DNA of 64,000 nt from Tretioscincus oriximinensis (GCA_022410635.1 JAJVDF010000001.1:10335700-10399699), one strand, 5' to 3'; numbered from the stretch's first letter, positions 30,766 to 41,860 are shown. Program-made: numbers and translations. The notes: a model not told the origin generated them from the sequence alone.

Positions 30766-30769
30766 CAGT

Positions 30770-30955
30770 CACCTTCACTGTACCTCTTTAGAAGATCCTT
30801 GAAGATGCACCTCTTTAACCTGTCCTTTGGTTGAAGATATTGTTTTAATTTGCAAAATTTGTATTTTTGTTTTTATTTGTTGGCTGCCTTGAGACCTTCA
30901 GGTGTAGGTATAAGTACCTCACAATTTCAGATTTTAATTAATTAATATCTTAAAT
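30770..30955 (+). mobile_element. L2 LINE 3' end
   Basis: TTTAGAAGATCCTTGAAGAT encodes FRRSLKMHLFNLSFG then stop, the typical L2 ORF2 C-terminus (SLKTxLF). The 3' UTR follows with GGCTGCCTTGAGACCTTCAG and GTATAAGTACC. Confidence 0.75.
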
Positions 30956-31147
30956 TGTAAGACCAGACCAGATTCTTTTGGAACAAGGTTCTAATGTAGC
31001 AGCTCTTCAGCAGTCAGCATAGTTTACTGCAAAGTGACAAGCGATCATATATAATAATATGTTGCTTTATACATCCAAAGCAACTCCTCCCAAGCAGTAA
31101 TTCCATTTGGTACCCAAAACTGACATCATCTTCTCCCCCATTCTGAC

Positions 31148-31358
31148 AGGACTAGGATGGATGTCTGGATGTTACCCCCGGGATGGAGCAATAGGTAGTG
31201 CTCCTGAAATGCCATTTGCAGGGAGTCATGAATAGGTGCATATTTTGCTTTCCTCTGTTCAGACTGTCCAGGTGCATCTGGTGGGCCTCTGTGTGAGACA
31301 GAATGTTGGACTAGATTGGCTCTGGCCTGATCCAGAATGGCTCTTCTTATGTTCTTAT
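31148..31358 (+). mobile_element. CR1 LINE 3' end
   Basis: GGACTAGGATGGATGTCTGG, CTCCTGAAATGCCATTTGCA and CCAGGTGCATCTGGTGGGCC, ending in TTCTTATGTTCTTATG at 31343-31358. Confidence 0.85.
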
Positions 31359-31422
31359 GTAGGACTGGGCAAACTTTTCATTCACATGTCCTTGAAAAAC
31401 TTACAGATTGGCAGCTGGCAAA

Positions 31423-31584
31423 ATTACTTCTGCTTAACTTCTCCTCATGAAACATCTGGGACAGGCAGAGGCACAGCAGAAGGCCCATTGGAATATATAT
31501 AAAAATAAAAATATTCCAATGGGCCTTCTGCTGTGCCTTTGCCTGTTCCAGATGTTTCATGGGGAGAAGTTAAGCAGAAGTAAT
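31423..31584. mobile_element. Long inverted repeat (74 bp arms)
   Basis: 31423-31496 and 31511-31584 are reverse complements with only a few mismatches around an AT-only loop. An (AT)n run follows at 31582-31597. The arm sequence (CTCATGAAACATCTGGGACA) matches no family I know. It lies 65 bp behind a CR1 end. It may be a MITE or a local inverted duplication. Confidence 0.75.
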
Positions 31585-31599
31585 ATATATATATATANA

Positions 31600-31885
31600 G
31601 AGAGTTGTACCTTCCCTATATCCAAAAATCTCAAGGTGGCCAACAATAAAAACAACAGGAAGGCCATCATTTCAGGAATGCACAAAGCCTTATCACATCT
31701 TATATCACTAATGAAACAAGAGTCAGTCTGTGTCTTGGCTTTTAGGTGAGGGAAGCTCAATGGGAATTGCTACTGGGAAAGTACTTTCGTTTTCTCTATT
31801 TTGGAACAAAGAGACACCATTTTCTCTGGCACTTACCCTCAAAAGAGATGTTGTGATCACTGTGAAGTGCCACTGCTGTTGAAGA
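31600..31885. other. Unique stretch
   Basis: A short L2-like phrase (GTTGTACCTTCCCTATATCC, then AATCTCAAGGTGGCC) at about 31605-31640 on the minus strand. No gene. Confidence 0.3.
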
Positions 31886-31887
31886 TG

Positions 31888-32178
31888 GATGCTCAGTTGC
31901 TAAGGAATCCGTCTCTCAGCAGGGAGATCAGGTTTTGAAGCCCTGTGTCAGACTGGGGAGGAGTGAGCACCTTCCACTAGCCTGTAGCTCTAACCAACCC
32001 AGCTATTCAAAAGCATGAATTGCAAGAAATTGCAACTGACTGCAAGTAGATACATGGGAACCATCACAGCCTGGTGGAGAAGATAGAATGGAAGCCTTCG
32101 GGCAAAAATACCCTTGTAAGCCTCTTTAAGTCCCTTTGAAATGTGAAAAAAGCAGGATATAAGAACTGAGTTCTTTCT
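31888..32178 (+). mobile_element. tRNA-derived SINE (young)
   Basis: GGATGCTCAGTTGCTAAGG head, GGTTTTGAAGCCCTGTG B-box, CTAGCCTGTAGCTCTAACCA and GCAGGATATAAGAACTGAG before a very long TTC tail. Confidence 0.85.
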
Positions 32179-32424
32179 TCTTCTTCTTCTTCTTCTTCTT
32201 CTTCTTCTTCTTCTTCTTCTTCTTCTTCTTCTTCTTCTTCTTCTTCTTCTTCTTCTTCTTCTTCTTCTTNTCTTCTTCTTCTTCTTCTTCTTCTTCTTCT
32301 TCTTCTTCTTCTTCTTCTTCTTCTTCTTCTTCTTCTTCTTCTTCTTCTTCTTCTTCTTCTTCTTCATCATCTTCATCATCATCTTCATCATCTTCTTCAT
32401 CATCTTCTTCATCTTCATCTTGGA
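32175..32424. repeat. (TTC)n microsatellite, about 250 bp
   Basis: Almost pure TTC, ending with interspersed ATC. It is the expanded tail of the SINE just upstream. One N at 32270. GAA/TTC arrays of this length form triplex (H-DNA) structures. Frames through it are poly-Glu/poly-Lys artefacts. Confidence 0.95.
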
Positions 32425-32429
32425 GTGGT

Positions 32430-33920
32430 ATTAGTACATCCAAGAGACATTTTATCTGAATTCCTGCAAACTATTTATTCAATTTGTTCATCGCCAAGCC
32501 AATTCTTAAATATACCTATATACAAGATAGGTATATAGGAGGAAAAACTTATGCACCACACTAATGGAAAAGGACCTGAACATTGTCAAGCGCAAATACT
32601 TGGTGAAATAGAAAATCTGCTATCTCAGCACCATTAATCATAGATTGTCAAAGCCGCAAGAAAGGGCATTTTGTGATCTGTATGTTCCACAGCCAAACCA
32701 CCATCTTGTTCTTTCCAAAGTGCTCCGGTCACAATTGGAAACCATGGCTGTGGATGAGGCAATTCTGTTGATCTTGTACCAATAGAAAGTTTGTACTTTA
32801 AAACACACACATATGCACGTTTTGTATACAGTAGAACAAGCAACAACTACATGAATACTGGCAACTTGCTCAATCAGTGCTGCTGCTCTTGTAAATGGTT
32901 AGTATTTTCATTTTGCATATTCTTCATCCTTAATTTATTACCACAACCAATACTCCAGTGGAGCATGTCACACATCAAATTTATGAAATATTTGTAATAT
33001 AACAAACAGTTTGAGGTGTAACATAACTCTTTGGCTGCTTCTTTCCTCTGAAGGAAGCTTCCATATAGTGTTCCCTCTGGAATTCAAACACGAACACAAA
33101 ATCGTTTGCTTAAAGGCCTCACTATCAAAACAGAACCAAGGGGTGTTTAGTTTGATTGCAAAGCAAACACATCAAATTCTAATGGTGGGGTATCCCAAAG
33201 TCTCTTTATATCTTGGGGAAAGGGTCTGTTTCTTGCATGCTAGTGTAGACAATTGTAAACACTATTCAGAACATGTCACTCTGAATAGCAGATCACTCAA
33301 TAGCAGATCACTGTTTCAAAATATATCGCGAAATAAACTCCAGTGTTTAAAGGAGACACGTTTGTTGCCTTGAGTGGTTTGTCTAAAAGGTGAGATTAAA
33401 GGTACAAAAATAAATAGAAACAAAGAAATAAAAATGGCAAACCCAATCCTAGATTGGCATGAAAAAAAATTATGGCTTTCCTCTCTTCCAAAAATATAAA
33501 AAAGGACATTTCTCCTATCCCAAAAGGGAATATATGGCAGGTATCTACCAGCCCCTAATTGGTGACATCTGTATACATCATGTTAGATAAAGGAGACATT
33601 TGTATAGTAAATGCTGGTGGTCAGGGCTTCCCAATAGCATTTTGTTAACAAGAAGATAACAGAGAAGCAAGTCGTGTTTGTTTAGCTGCCTACTGATAAA
33701 CCCAACAATGTCTTTGTTGGGATATTCCACTCCCCCCCCCCCCCCATGACTGATGGGAAGACTCAGATGCAATAAATAATACTCCAGCCCCCTATTTGAT
33801 CACTAGGCTGCATAATAAAGGGCACAGTAAGAAGCTTTAACTAAAAATATATTTATTCCTTTTCCTTCTTTCTATTATCAGGATCAACTTCTCTACCTTG
33901 TGAATGTTAGAATAAAATTT
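32430..33920. other. Unique stretch, no gene recognised
   Basis: Contains a small hairpin near 32508-32540 (TATACCTATATACAAGATAG), a P1b-like phrase (TCTTGCATGCTAGTGTAGAC) at 33232 and a direct repeat of AATAGCAGATCACT at 33284-33312. A C run lies at 33733-33746. Confidence 0.35.
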
Positions 33921-34006
33921 NCCCTTCTTCTTCTTCCTTCTTCTTCTTTGTCTTCTTCTTTGTCTTCTTCTTCTTCGTCTTCTTTGTTTTCTTCGTCTTC
34001 GTCTTT
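33921..34006. repeat. TTC/GTC-rich simple repeat
   Basis: CTTCTTCTTCTTCC mixed with TTTGTC and TTCGTC units. Pyrimidine-rich on plus. Confidence 0.85.
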
Positions 34007-34260
34007 TCCATAGATAAAATCATGCAGATACAATCCACATTTAGAGTGTGGAAACACATCAGGAAAACGATTAGCAGTTTTCCTTTTGCAGTATATCTCC
34101 CAGAATATCCATCATTGGGCTAAATAAGGAGAGTTAAAAAAAAGCACAACATTTAGTGGATATTTTCCTCCATCCTGAAGGCAGCTCACATATGGATTAT
34201 TTAAGTATAGCTAGAGCCTTAAGGCCTTTATGGATACAATTACAAAAAAAAAAGGTTATT

Positions 34261-34374
34261 AGTGTTGCATTTTTAATAGGTGTGCCAAAGAGGAAATTAA
34301 GCAGATGCTGCAAGCATTATAAGATGTACCTACTACAATTTCCTCTTTGACACACCTATTAAAGATGCAGCACT
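34261..34374. mobile_element. Short MITE-like element with 38 bp inverted repeats
   Basis: 34261-34298 and 34337-34374 are reverse complements at 35 of 38 positions (core TTTAATAGGTGTG and AAAGAGGAAATT). A 38 bp non-palindromic centre separates them. Family not recognised. Confidence 0.65.
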
Positions 34375-34379
34375 GCTGC

Positions 34380-36095
34380 TCAATTTTTTTCTGGTAACTC
34401 TATATATATATGTATTGCCTTACTAATCCGATTTTAGAAGGTCACTAGTCTGTATTGTCTACATGGGACTAGTATTAATCCATGTCCCATCTGTGCTAAG
34501 AACCCCCTAAACCAAATTAATAGAAGACCAAATCATTGGGTCTGTAGCCACACTAAATACCCCTTAATCCAGATTAAGCAACAGTGTATATTTATGTAGA
34601 CTGGATCACAGGCATGGTTGCAAGAGCCATGCACCATTTAAACAATGTGGTAAATATACCTTTAAATCCTCTTCACATCATATTTGCTACTGGAAAATAC
34701 AGGGTGTTGCTTTAACCCTACAATAGATGTAAAGCTAACTTGGTAGTATTTGGACTCAGCAGATGGTAGTGCCCCTGCCTGCACTCAGTTGACATAGAAG
34801 TAGCCAAACTGCATCATGGAGGCTCCTGCTGCGTCATCTGAAATAGTAACGTCACATCTGCATTGTAGCAGGTTCTGTCCCACTTCTAATGCAGGGCAAC
34901 CTGCTTCATGAAGTCATGTACTGCTACTGTTAATCCAATCCAAACTAATTCAGATTCACTACAATTAATCCAGCAAGGTAAGTACATAAATAACCTCAGT
35001 GATTAGAGTGCTCTGTGGATGCCTTATTTTGCTGTAAATCTATTTTGGGATGATCTGGGATGTTATCCAAAATGCTACATTTTTCACTTTTTTAAAAATA
35101 AATTTATTCATTTATAAAGCATACACTATCAATTATTCAACTGATAGTGTAAGTGTTTTTTTAATATGCTAACTGTGTTTTTATTTCATGTCTCTGTGGC
35201 CCTTTGGGCCCTGAGATCTTTGGGTTTAGAGTGGTAGAGAAATGTAAATAAATAAAAACACTGAATATCAATCGTATAAACAAAAAAGTAATAAACTCAG
35301 CACCAAGGGGTAGGTATATTCAATTTCTTCTGCCTATGAATCTCACCAAAGGATTGTAAATGTCTAGAAAGGAGAGCAACATACGTTCTTTGGTATCTTG
35401 GGTTCTTTTATAGTTCATAGAGCAATTCAAGGGAATCCTCATCTATCAAGGAAATGCTCCAACTGCATAAATGCAAAGTAATCCAGATTAAACAGGTCTA
35501 CTGACAGGCCAGGACCCCCTGAATTGGAACACAGGCCTTTTTAATGCAAAGGATCTGTTTAAGGAGCTCGGTAGTTAATATCATCTGTGTAGGTAATGCA
35601 GATTAAATCTGTTCTAAAAGTTTTCTTACCTGAAAAAAACCACATTTACCAAAGTATTATAGCTGTACAAGTGCAGTCTGTTCTGGATTATGGAGTGGTG
35701 CTTTCCTGTAGACAGGATTTCAATAACATGGATGTGGTTTCAAGAAAAATGTACTCATTGCCTTAGTTCTAATGCTGCGCAACTTGCTTAATACAGATAT
35801 GTCTGCTACAGCTAATCAGCTAGTACAGATTTAGGATAATAAGGGCCACAGAGACATGAAGAAGATGTTCTGGGTTACTACGGAAGCTTTTCTAGTAGCA
35901 AATACTATTGAAATTGGAACTTTTGTTCATGGCTCTTCAGGATCCTAGGAAGTCAACTCCAAAGCTTGTGTCTAGATCAGTGTTGTTGAGCAGATGGTGC
36001 TGTACAAGATAACTGGGTTGTACTCTGGACCAATGGGCATAGAACCAGATCTTGATTCTTTTTTGCATGTAAAAGCATAACTAATACAACAGATT
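34380..36095. other. Mostly unique stretch with LINE tail
   Basis: 35150-35262 (TGTGTTTTTATTTCATG ... CCCTGAGATCTTTGGGTTTA ... GTAAATAAATAAA) is an L2-type LINE 3' tail on plus. A small hairpin lies at 35127-35152 (ACACTATCAATTATTCAACT region). No gene. Confidence 0.4.
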
Positions 36096-36099
36096 ATAT

Positions 36100-36460
36100 T
36101 TATTTAGTACTGACTGACTGCAGTCTTTTTTCATGTATCACATCACATATCATAAATCTCGATAAGTACTGGAAGGTAGACCGTTGTGTTTGATCTTTCC
36201 ATCCTCTTGCAATGGTGAGTTGAAAAGCCCAGATCATGTTCTTAGACAAATATTGCAATTGTTTCGGAATTGTCACATTATTTATGATACCCACAATACA
36301 GTTAATTTTAGTTTTCAGAATGTTAATCTCTAAAATTTCATTCATTTCCACTGCTATCTGAGACCAGAAGGCTATTACTTCTGAACAGTTATATAACATA
36401 CGGATGAGAGTCCCCCTTTCTGCACACCTGTGCCAGCACAGGGGGGGAACATTGCCCATA
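36100..36460 (-). pseudogene. L1 LINE ORF2 C-terminal fragment
   Basis: The minus-strand frame 36459-36100 (119 codons) begins PPLCWHRCAERGTLIRMLYN, the CWxxCxxxGTLxHxxW-type zinc-knuckle region near the C-terminus of L1 ORF2, then FWSQIAVEMNEILEI and WAFQLTIARGWKD-type text. The His of the motif is replaced. 5'-truncated and without RT, so inactive. Confidence 0.8.
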
Positions 36461-36479
36461 TGAGAAACCTACACTGGGG

Positions 36480-36786
36480 TACGGTGCCATCAGTTGCTTA
36501 GGAACTCGTCTCTCGCCTGGGAGATGGGGTTTCGAAGCCCTGTGTGGGACGTGGGGAGGGGTGAGCACCTTCCACTAGCCTGTAGCTCTAGCTAACCCAG
36601 CTATTTGAAAGCATGAATTGCAAGAAATTGCAACTGACTGCAAGTAGATACATGGGAACCACCATTGCCTGGTGGGGAAGATAGAATGTGAGTCTTCAGG
36701 CAAAATATATCCTTGTAAGCCGCTTTGAGTCCCTTTGAAAGGTGAGAAAAGCGGGATATAAGAACCAAGTTCTTCTTCTTCTTCTT
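36480..36786 (+). mobile_element. tRNA-derived SINE (young)
   Basis: GCCATCAGTTGCTTAGGAAC, GGGTTTCGAAGCCCTGTGTG (B-box best preserved here), GTAAGCCGCTTTGAGTCCCT, GCGGGATATAAGAACC and a (TTC)n tail. Confidence 0.85.
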
Positions 36787-36789
36787 GTC

Positions 36790-37880
36790 ATGATTTTTGT
36801 TTGAAGTTCACAAATTTTATTATTCTTGATTTTATTGCTTGGCAATCCACTTTCCCCTTTCTTCATTTGTGAAAGTAAAATCCCTAATGGATTCAAAGAT
36901 CTATATTATAGAATCTCATGGATTCCTGAATCTTTACAATGAGGGTGAATTTCTGAAATGGCATGGGATGATCATCTCACAAGTGTTGTTTGCTCTGGAA
37001 TTGTGAGAAAGGAACAACCATAGAAAGAATTGCTCCCAAGTGTTTACAGGACACCTCCATAATATTTCAATCTGGCAAGTAAACTAAGCACCAAGATATC
37101 TGTAGAGTTGAAGGAAGTGAGAGCACTACATATTGTGTCTCAGATGTGGCTGTTGGGGTGACAAATAGGTTCCACTTTTGCATTATTACTGCATATTGAA
37201 ATAGCCATCAACATAACTTCTCAAACTGATAAATAGGCTTTTAACACAGAGATAGAAGCTGGTAGTACTACCTGCTGTTAATGGCCCGAGGGCACTTTCA
37301 GCACAAGGCCAGTCAGATTTGAATGGATTAGGATGTCACAATTTAAGGCAAACCCAAAACACAGTCGGAACCTGTTATTTTGGAGCATGTGGTCAAGCTG
37401 CTTGCAGAGGTTCAACCAACCATCCTCCATTCCATTTTTCCATGACTGATAAAAGCGGAGTATAAATATGTGACTAGATAGGTCTGGTATATGATGGGGC
37501 TTTCTTGTGAAATGTAGTAGTAGTGAAATCAACCCTGTACATTTTGTTACAGGGCAAAAATGGGTGTGTGGGCAGAGTCAGGTGAAAGAGCCTAAAACCA
37601 CTGTGTACCAATTCACTTGCTTCATTTGAACCCCATGCTGAACTGGTAAATCTTCCTTTCGTACTGCCTCAGTCACTACTGCAAAAGGTGCTCTTGCTGG
37701 ATTCAGAAGTATTAAACAGATATAACCTGTACCTAATTTCAATCCTCTAAATGGAATAGCAGATTAGCCACAGCACTCTTCCGTTCTGAAGGTGGATTGG
37801 AGCTGGTTTAAAATTTAGATTTGAAAACTCCCCCAAGGTACCCCCACCCCTCCTCCACAAGGAAAGATTATTTTGTGGTG
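36790..37880. other. Unique stretch, no gene recognised
   Basis: 37775-37830 (CGTTCTGAAGGTGGATTGGA) resembles a P2/P3 terminus. Nothing else seen. Confidence 0.35.
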
Positions 37881-38200
37881 TTCCATCCACTTGGCCGCAT
37901 GCTCTCGGAAGAGCAAGCACCCAAAGAGACGGAAAGTAGCGGAAGACGCAATGGAAGACTCATCCATGATGACTGCCACTGCCGCTTCATCTGAGAGCCT
38001 TCCTGTACTTGCCCACATGCTCTCGGTGGAGCACACAGGCAACTGAAGGAAAGCCCTCGAATGAAGTGGTAGCAGTGGTGGATATGGGCAAGTTCCAATC
38101 GCCACAAATTTGTCTGCATCGCTCCATTCTCTTAGTCGCATGGAAGGGCAAGCAACCTCTGGTAGAGCAAGCAGCCAAGTGGCGGGAGCACAGTCTGTGC
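37880..38200. repeat. Degenerate tandem modules
   Basis: Three phrases recur at about 110 bp steps: TTGGCCGCATGCTCTCGG (37890), TTGCCCACATGCTCTCGG (38007) and TTAGTCGCATGG...AGAGCAAGCAGCC (38129). Overlapping minus-strand frames exist but are not convincing genes. Confidence 0.35.
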
Positions 38201-38310
38201 CTCCATCCCCACTGTTCAAGCAAAATCCACCTTGGATAAAAAAAGGCTATCCATGGTAATGGAGGGTGGTGGGACAAGTTTATGTCCCCCTTCCCCTCCA
38301 TACCCCAACT

Positions 38311-38442
38311 CTGCCCTCCTTGCTGCTATGGGGAGCAGTCAAGTTCTACTGCCTAGAATGGCGAAGGCATGGAACAACATGCCTTGGCCTTGGCCGCTCT
38401 AGTCAGTACAACTCAGCTTCCCCATAGCAGCAAGGAGGGCAG
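38311..38442. mobile_element. Palindromic element (about 60 bp arms)
   Basis: CTGCCCTCCTTGCTGCTATG at 38311 is the reverse complement of the sequence ending at 38442. The arms continue, with gaps, to a central GGCATG-GAACAA-CATGCC hairpin (38366-38383). Confidence 0.65.
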
Positions 38443-38459
38443 AATGACCCAGTGGAACA

Positions 38460-38550
38460 GGAGCAGGAGGAGGAGGTAAGAGGAAGAGGCGGGGAGGGGA
38501 GAGGAGGGAAAAGGGAGGGAAAGGAAGAAGAGGAGGAAGTCGAGGATGAG
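38460..38550. repeat. Purine-rich tract
   Basis: GGAGGAGGAGGTAAGAGGAA-like, G/A only for about 80 bases. Confidence 0.7.
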
Positions 38551-38825
38551 CCCCCCTCCCCCCAAACCAGTGTACCTGGCATAAACTGTGTCAGGCTTTA
38601 CCTTCCAGTTGCTTAATGTTCCCATAATATTACATACTGAGAGCTAGTCTAGTGTGCAGGGGTGTAGCTACCATAGGCAAGCCAGGGCAGTGCCCCCAAG
38701 CACCCAGGGTCAGGGCTCTTCAGGGGCCTGGCCATTTGTAAAATAAAAATTTAAATGTTCAAGTTCCTGTGGCCCCATTTTGTTTATCTTCCCCAGGACT
38801 CCTGAGACTCTAGCTACACAACTGC

Positions 38826-39062
38826 TAGTGTAGTGGTTAGATTGTCAGACTTTTACCTGGAAGTCTCCCAATTCGATTCTGCTCTCCTCCATGAAGCCAG
38901 CTGGATGACCTTGTGGTAGTCATAGTTCTTCAGAGCTCTCTCTGAGCTACCTGTGTCACAAGGTGTCTTTTGTGAAGAGAAGAACAGATGGTTATGTAAG
39001 CTGCTTTGATTCCCTTCAGGTTGTGAAACGCCAAGTACAAAACCCAACTCTTCTTCTCTTCC
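38826..39062 (+). mobile_element. tRNA-derived SINE, second type
   Basis: tRNA-like head TAGTGTAGTGGTTAGATTGT, B-box CAATTCGATTCTG, GGATGACCTTGTGGTAGTCA, CTGAGCTACCTGTGTCACAA and LINE-like end GTAAGCTGCTTTGATTCCCT with a TTC-rich tail. This matches a common squamate SINE family. Confidence 0.75.
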
Positions 39063-39294
39063 TATATGCTGGTGTTCTTATTATAAGTAATAAAAGAAGT
39101 ATGAGAGAGTTCAACATTCCAAGGTGTAGCAACCAGTGGCTGGGCTTGAAACTTTGGCAGCCTCCAGAGCCTGGAGACCTGGGTTAGAAACTGGCTAAAA
39201 GGCAGCAAATAGAAGGAAGTAATAAATGAACTGTTCTCTAGGTGGAAAGATGAGAAGTGGAAAACCCCAGGGTTCAATAATGAGACCAGTACTG

Positions 39295-39390
39295 GGATGA
39301 AAAGGAAGGAAAGAAAGAAAAGGAAAAGAAGAAGGAANGAAAGAAAAATGGAAAGAAGGAAGGAATGAGATAAAGAAGAGCAAATGAAAA
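39295..39390. repeat. GAAA/GGAA purine tract
   Basis: Purine-only run with one N at 39338. Confidence 0.8.
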
Positions 39391-39589
39391 GGGGATGGGC
39401 CAAGGAAGGGAAGGAGTGACATTTAATTCAAAATCAGTAAAAACTGCATAGAAGAAAGGTTTAGTGCTTAAGCATCAATGTGTGATCTAATCCATAGTAA
39501 AGTCAGCCTGGTCATTGCCTAAGGAATCTACTTTACGTATTCAAGTTTGATGTTTTCCTGCCAGACACTATATGCATACAATTTCCTAA

Positions 39590-40165
39590 TGGCACTAAGT
39601 AAGCTTATAATGCTATAATCATGAAGATCACATCTGTTAGTTTTTTTAATATGGGAATTATGATTTCCCTAATCTTGGGTATCTTCCTGTACACTCCAAA
39701 TATGCAAACAAGGAGGCCTGTGTAGGAGTCCACCAGTAAGCATTTCATTTGAAGCTGTGAGATTTCATTTATTCCTGAGGCTTTCCCCACTCATTTAATA
39801 TTTTCCTTATTTGTTCTCCGACTGTCAGTTGCAGAAATCTATAGATAATGATCTTAAGATTTCACCTGTGGCTCACAGTGTGTCCTATGGTCGGTTGGAA
39901 ACTATGAGTTTTCATTTGTACCTTCTGTATTGTATGCCAGAATCATTCAGAATCAATCATTCATTGACAGTGGTAACCAAATTTTGGTATTTTTAAAAAA
40001 TAATCTGCCTTTTCATTTTGAAGCAAAGCCTCCAGACATTTCTTCTGTTCAAATAAATATGAGATTCTCCATTTTGTTTTGCTGATAGTACTGTTGGTAT
40101 AACAAAGGAAAAACATCTTGCCTGGCAATACAATCAAGAGCAACCTTCCCATGTTGAGCTGGCTT
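39590..40165 (-). pseudogene. LINE reverse transcriptase fragment (fingers region)
   Basis: Minus-strand frame 39790-39605 reads GKASGINEIS, then LLVCIFGVYRKIPKIREIII and PILKK. This is the K-A-S/P-G-x-D/N motif and the following IP-x-W-x-x-x-IIxPIxKK segment of non-LTR reverse transcriptases. Stops and lost residues (W before REI missing) show decay. The upstream part to 40165 is shifted in frame. Confidence 0.6.
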
Positions 40166-40234
40166 CTNATATCCTAGTAATATTTAAATCAGGATTGCAT
40201 AATTTCTAATCGTTGTGGATTATGCGCTTCTTGG

Positions 40235-40400
40235 GTACTATCAAGTCATAACCAACTCCTGGTTGACCACTTGGGCCTTTCAAAAACATCTCTATGCAAT
40301 CTTCTTGGCAAAGATACAGAAGCATTTCCCACTGCCTACTCCCAGAATGTGTTTGGGAATTAAATTGGTGACTTTTTCCTTTCCAGGCTATTAGCATGCT
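40235..40400 (+). repeat. BovB/RTE-related repeat fragment
   Basis: TCAAGTCATAACCAACTCCT, GGTTGACCACTTGGGCC, TTCTTGGCAAAGATACAGAA and CCCACTGCCTACTCCCAG give the order of the RTE/BovB-associated module. Diverged. Confidence 0.5.
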
Positions 40401-40985
40401 ACTGTATTCCAAAACTATGCATTTATTCTATTTTCAATGTCTAAGAACTTGATTAAACCATGAAAAAACAGGTTTAGCCCAATTCTTTATGACTGAAGAT
40501 GAATTGAAAGTATGTGTCAGAACAGCTTCTAAGCTACAGCCTTTCCTTTAATGTGTTTGGTATGAATTTCTGTTATCTTAGGACAATTTAGCCCATTAAC
40601 CACCAGCCAAATCATCTGAAACCATTCAATTTTAGTGCCCCTGAAGTCAATTCTACAAGAAGTTCACTTTTGTCTCTAGACCATGTATGGTGGCCACTTT
40701 CCCTCTCACCGTAGGGTAAGCAAGATCATTCAGCTTGTTAGCAAACGGGATTTAGAATTGTCTATGGTACTCAGAGGAAACACAAGTCACCAACTTAAGG
40801 CAACTCACTACCATGGAGATTTCTGCTTGGGAATGTTGTTCTTTCCATACAGAATGCCAAATGGTGCTATGACACAGGATTATATCCTCCATGTCCTGAA
40901 TGGATAGGTTTAGCAGACCAGACATTTGGTCTGGAAAGCCTCTCCTAAAAACTCATACTGTTTGATGCAAAGTTTCTGCTTATGT
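40400..40985. other. Unique stretch with a P3-like remnant
   Basis: 40448-40525 (GATTAAACCATG ... GACTGAAGATGAATTGAAAG ... TATGTGTCAGAACAG) is a likely half P3 element. No gene. Confidence 0.35.
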
Positions 40986-40989
40986 TATT

Positions 40990-41075
40990 TTATTTTATTT
41001 TTTATTTATTTAAAAGATTTTTACCCCGCCCTTCCCCCCGAAGGTGTCCAGGGCGGCTTACAAAAATTAAAAAAT
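40990..41075 (-). mobile_element. LINE/SINE 3' tail
   Basis: (TTTTA)n/(TTTAT)n then CCCCGCCCTTCCCCCCGAAG and GGGCGGCTTAC: the inverse of the GTAAGCCGCCC...GGCGGGG...AAATAAA end. Confidence 0.6.
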
Positions 41076-41179
41076 TCGGGTCTCCATGACCTTCACAAGA
41101 TTAAAATCATAATTATGCAGTTCAACTGGGCAGTTATTGACGAAGTAATAATTTTTTACTGTTCCTTTTTACCTTGGTA

Positions 41180-41860
41180 GTAGAGACAGAGGTCCTGGTA
41201 TGGAAAAATAATCTGACTATAGGCAGAGTCATAGCTCTAGTGGCCCCTTTATAGGAAGCATGATGGGACCCCTGTCCAATGCAGATGAGACAAAATGCAC
41301 ATTTCACAGTGCAATGATATCCTGCTGCCACCTGGTATAGCAACATTGATGATGAAAACTTTTTTTTCTTTTCCACAATAACGATGTCCAGCGTATTCCA
41401 ACACTCTGTTTGTCTGTATCCGGAAGTCCCAAAGTAGTTTGGCTTGTTTGTTTTCAGTGACCTTTTGAGGTTTATGTTCCCACCAGTTCTTTGCCACAAG
41501 CAAAGTTATGTCTCTGCTAGTACTCCGTCTGCATGATCTTCCTGAAGCAGCTGAGTATGTGATCTATTTGGTTTCTTCGGCATCTTTGCAGAGTCTGCAT
41601 TTTGGATCTGCAGTTGGTTTTTTAATTTTAGCTTTGGTGGCATTTGATGTGATCGACTGTTCTTGTGCAGCAAGCATTAGGCCTTCTCTTCCCTTCCTGG
41701 AGAAAATAGAAGGAAAAGTAGACAAGGAAAAAAACTGCTTGTGGCTTACCAAAGGAATATTGAAGGAAATTGTCCGTGGAATGTCTTCTTTTGCCAGTTT
41801 TCAGTCTTGTTTTGCGCTGTATTTCTGCAATATTCATTTTCGGTCTTTTGCACTTTAAGC
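41180..41860 (-). pseudogene. R4/Dong-like non-LTR retrotransposon, C-terminal domain
   Basis: Minus-strand frames give a CRLCKDAEET zinc-finger start (about 41600), then WWEHKPQKVTENKQAKLLWD, FRIQTNRVLE, and KKVFIINVAIPGGSRIS (41503-41249). These are the CCHC and the restriction-like endonuclease region (W-D-x-x-IQT-D-R, RPDIVV-x-D-x-K, ID-x-AVPGD-x-R) of LINEs with a site-specific endonuclease, as in R4/Dong elements known from lizards. The Asp of the PD motif and the final Asp are lost, and stops and frameshifts interrupt it. It is inactive. Confidence 0.7.

Noticed and set aside
31378..31749. Two similar short proteins encoded on opposite strands
   Set aside because: Both come from the two arms of the inverted repeat 31423-31584; similarity is due to the palindrome.
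31990..32443. Poly-Glu/poly-Lys frames
   Set aside because: They are translations of the TTC array.
37815..38301. Overlapping minus-strand frames up to 134 codons
   Set aside because: Three mutually overlapping frames with no family resemblance in a degenerate tandem region.
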